Shown piece after piece: positions 62,548-64,000 of a stretch of 64,000 nucleotides of DNA (the first letter of the stretch is position 1; every line of letters starts with the position of its first letter). The notes under the pieces are model-generated. The model was given only the letters and a program-made list of their open reading frames with translations, did not search any database and had not been told where the DNA came from. The stretch covers positions 496,001 to 560,000 of the forward strand of contig CAYNRY010000002.1 of the NCBI GenBank assembly GCA_964399985.1, read 5' to 3'. The position numbers and the translations under genes were made by a program. The DNA is from Micavibrio_B sp964399985. GTDB taxonomy: Bacteria > Pseudomonadota > Alphaproteobacteria > Micavibrionales > Micavibrionaceae.

Positions 62548-63465
62548 TTAGTATGACGTGAAAAGCTGCGCGCGCGCAATATTTTTTTGACCATCTTCTA
62601 AATTTATTTGATTTCGGAACCATGTCGTCTGTCTTTTGGCATAATGACGAGTTTCATTCTGGGCTATAAAAATGGCGGTTTCCAGATCGACTTCACCCCT
62701 AACATGTTGTTGTAACGCTTCAAATCCCAATGCGTGGGTGATTGGTGCATCGATATTCACGCGGCCTGCCATGATGTCATCATCAAGTTTTGCCACTTCT
62801 TCGATAGCGCCGATTTTAACCATTTGTTTAAACCTTTCATCGCAGCGTGCATATAAAACCTCACGGTCAGGGATGATAATCTCGATATCAAAGGAAAGCC
62901 TCGGGTCAGGTTCAACCTTCGGCGCTTTTTGCCATTCAGCGAGAGACTCTCCTGTGTGGACCAGTACTTCATAGGCGCGAAGATTACGCTGGCGATCATT
63001 CGGGTGAAGACGCGCCGCCATCACTGGATCTTTTTCCTTCATCATCGCATGGAAACCGTCGATGCCAAGCTCGTCCATTAAATCTTCGGCATTGATACGA
63101 ACGCTGGCCGGAATCTCGGGAATGGGTGAAAGCCCTTCGATCAATGATTTGAGATAAAACCCTGTGCCTCCGACGATAATCGGTGTCTGGTTGTTTTCAA
63201 TCGCGAAGTCGATTTCAGTCAGTGCCAATTGGCGCCACGCCCCTGCTGTCATCTGCAAATTCGGATCTAACAGATTGTAGAGACGATGCGGCGCGATTTC
63301 TTTATCTTCGTCGGAAGGCTGCGCCGTTAAAATCGGCAGGCGATTATAAATCTGCAAAGAGTCAGCGTTTATAATTACGCCGTTCTTTTCTCGCGCCAGA
63401 TCAAGTCCACGAGCGGATTTTCCGGAGGCGGTCGGACCGCAGATGATATGGACAGTATGCTTCAA
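62548..63465 (-). CDS. miaA: tRNA dimethylallyltransferase
   Basis: 305 residues from a TTG at 63465, directly after the upstream stop TAG. Adds a dimethylallyl group to A37 of tRNAs that read UNN codons. The P-loop is CGPTASGKSARG, followed by the DSLQIYNRLPILTAQPSD block, and GGTGFYLKSLIEGL is the family signature. The C-terminal ARRQTTWFRNQ-like (here AKRQTTWFRNQI) is present. The TTG start is supported because the P-loop begins within ten residues. Confidence 0.93.
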   Translation of the reverse strand: MKHTVHIICGPTASGKSARGLDLAREKNGVIINADSLQIYNRLPILTAQPSDEDKEIAPHRLYNLLDPNLQMTAGAWRQLALTEIDFAIENNQTPIIVGGTGFYLKSLIEGLSPIPEIPASVRINAEDLMDELGIDGFHAMMKEKDPVMAARLHPNDRQRNLRAYEVLVHTGESLAEWQKAPKVEPDPRLSFDIEIIIPDREVLYARCDERFKQMVKIGAIEEVAKLDDDIMAGRVNIDAPITHALGFEALQQHVRGEVDLETAIFIAQNETRHYAKRQTTWFRNQINLEDGQKNIARAQLFTSY

Positions 63466-64000
63466 CTATTTCGGCTGTCTGTCTGTCTTTGGCGTTTCTT
63501 TTGGAGCCGGAGCGGCCTTGAAACGAAGCGCGACAAAACGGACGTCACCGCGGCCTTGATGATCGACCAGCAGAAGAACGGATGACTTGCCCGTTTTCTG
63601 GGCATCGTCAACGATTTTCTTGGCACCTGCCGCATCTTCAATGGCTTGCTGATTGATCTCAACGATCACATCGCCGACCTGAAGACCTTTTTCTGCCGCT
63701 TCGGAATTATTCTTCACCGCTGTGACGACGACGCCTTTGGCATTCTCTGGAATCTCGTAAGTTTCACGCAGAGAATCGCTCAGGGATGTCACAGTCACGC
63801 CAAAGCCGGTGATGTCTGTCCCAGCAACGGCTTTTTCCTTCACTTCACCGCTTTCAATAAGACCTTCGGACTCGGCTTTCTCCAACTCGCCGACTTTGAC
63901 CGAAGTCGTCATCGTTTTGCCGTCGCGCCAGAAAAGAACCTTTGCGTCCGTACCGATCGGCGTTTCGGCGACGAGGCGGGGCAGTTGGCGCATGCCCGTC
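63466..64000 (-). CDS. DegP/HtrA-type periplasmic serine protease, C-terminal part
   Basis: Only the last 178 codons are in the window; the N-terminus with the protease domain lies beyond 64000. Seen are the end of PDZ1 (RQLPRLVAETPIG) and a complete PDZ2 (VTVTSLSDSLRETYEIPENA, KGVVVTAVKNNSEAAEKGLQ, VGDVIVEINQQAI), arranged as in DegP/DegQ. The tail is Lys/Pro-rich. Its stop is adjacent to miaA, as in other alphaproteobacterial clusters. The catalytic triad cannot be checked here. Confidence 0.9.
   Translation of the reverse strand, partial: TGMRQLPRLVAETPIGTDAKVLFWRDGKTMTTSVKVGELEKAESEGLIESGEVKEKAVAGTDITGFGVTVTSLSDSLRETYEIPENAKGVVVTAVKNNSEAAEKGLQVGDVIVEINQQAIEDAAGAKKIVDDAQKTGKSSVLLLVDHQGRGDVRFVALRFKAAPAPKETPKTDRQPK

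Overview
The window looks like a chromosomal segment of an alphaproteobacterium with moderate GC. The evidence is a Usg-family protein, an RNase E with an acidic S1 insertion and a C-terminal GWW tail, a CIRCE-controlled groESL operon, the order rpsT-dnaA-dnaN-recF-gyrB, and a degP/miaA/ilvB/ilvN/ilvC cluster. DotL/IcmO- and DotM/IcmP-like genes, a System II (ResB/CcsA) cytochrome c pathway and many small lipoproteins suggest one of the less studied lineages (Micavibrio-like or another deep-branching group). That placement is inference. No phage, insertion sequence or CRISPR array is visible.

Layout: 1-5.2 kb holds der (cut by the left edge), bamB, a YfgM-like TPR protein, two small unknowns, and an HMA-domain protein paired with an outer-membrane-type protein. 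5.3-9.9 kb holds icd, an L,D-transpeptidase, two tandem small lipoproteins with their own terminators, and an AMIN-type amidase. 10.3-19.5 kb holds rne, a glycosyltransferase, ctaA, a ferredoxin-NADP reductase, a MazF/PemK-like protein, a membrane protein and a 2Fe-2S ferredoxin. 19.9-22.6 kb holds usg and groESL. 22.7-33.8 kb is the DNA replication and repair block: mutM, rpsT, dnaA, dnaN, recF, gyrB and argS. Here dispersed palindromic repeats sit just before recF and argS, and a different palindrome is inserted in frame inside argS.

33.8-39.9 kb (minus strand) holds a beta-helix protein, a prepilin-like protein, DotL-like and DotM-like genes, and a membrane protein between the last two. 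40.0-43.0 kb holds tRNA-Thr(TGT) and the CcsA/ResB pair. 43.1-49.1 kb holds tiny proteins, a flavin reductase-like protein, Dps, a TerB-like protein, an SLC13/RCK transporter, glyoxalase I and a YegD-like Hsp70. 49.1-53.7 kb holds a TetR regulator divergent from a three-gene OMF/EmrA/EmrB-type efflux operon, with a promoter and palindromic operator between them. 53.8-57.9 kb holds a Kef-type antiporter, several small lipoproteins (one an I78-type inhibitor), a flagellar-rod-like mini-protein and an EamA transporter. 57.9-64 kb holds ilvC, ilvN, an odd 148-aa insert gene, ilvB with an apparent Val/Leu attenuator leader, miaA, and the C-terminal end of a DegP/HtrA protease.

The strongest items for follow-up are the in-frame palindrome in argS, the isolated Dot/Icm-type coupling genes with a prepilin-like neighbour, the ilv leader peptide and attenuator, the repeats abutting start codons, and the MazF-like domain protein.
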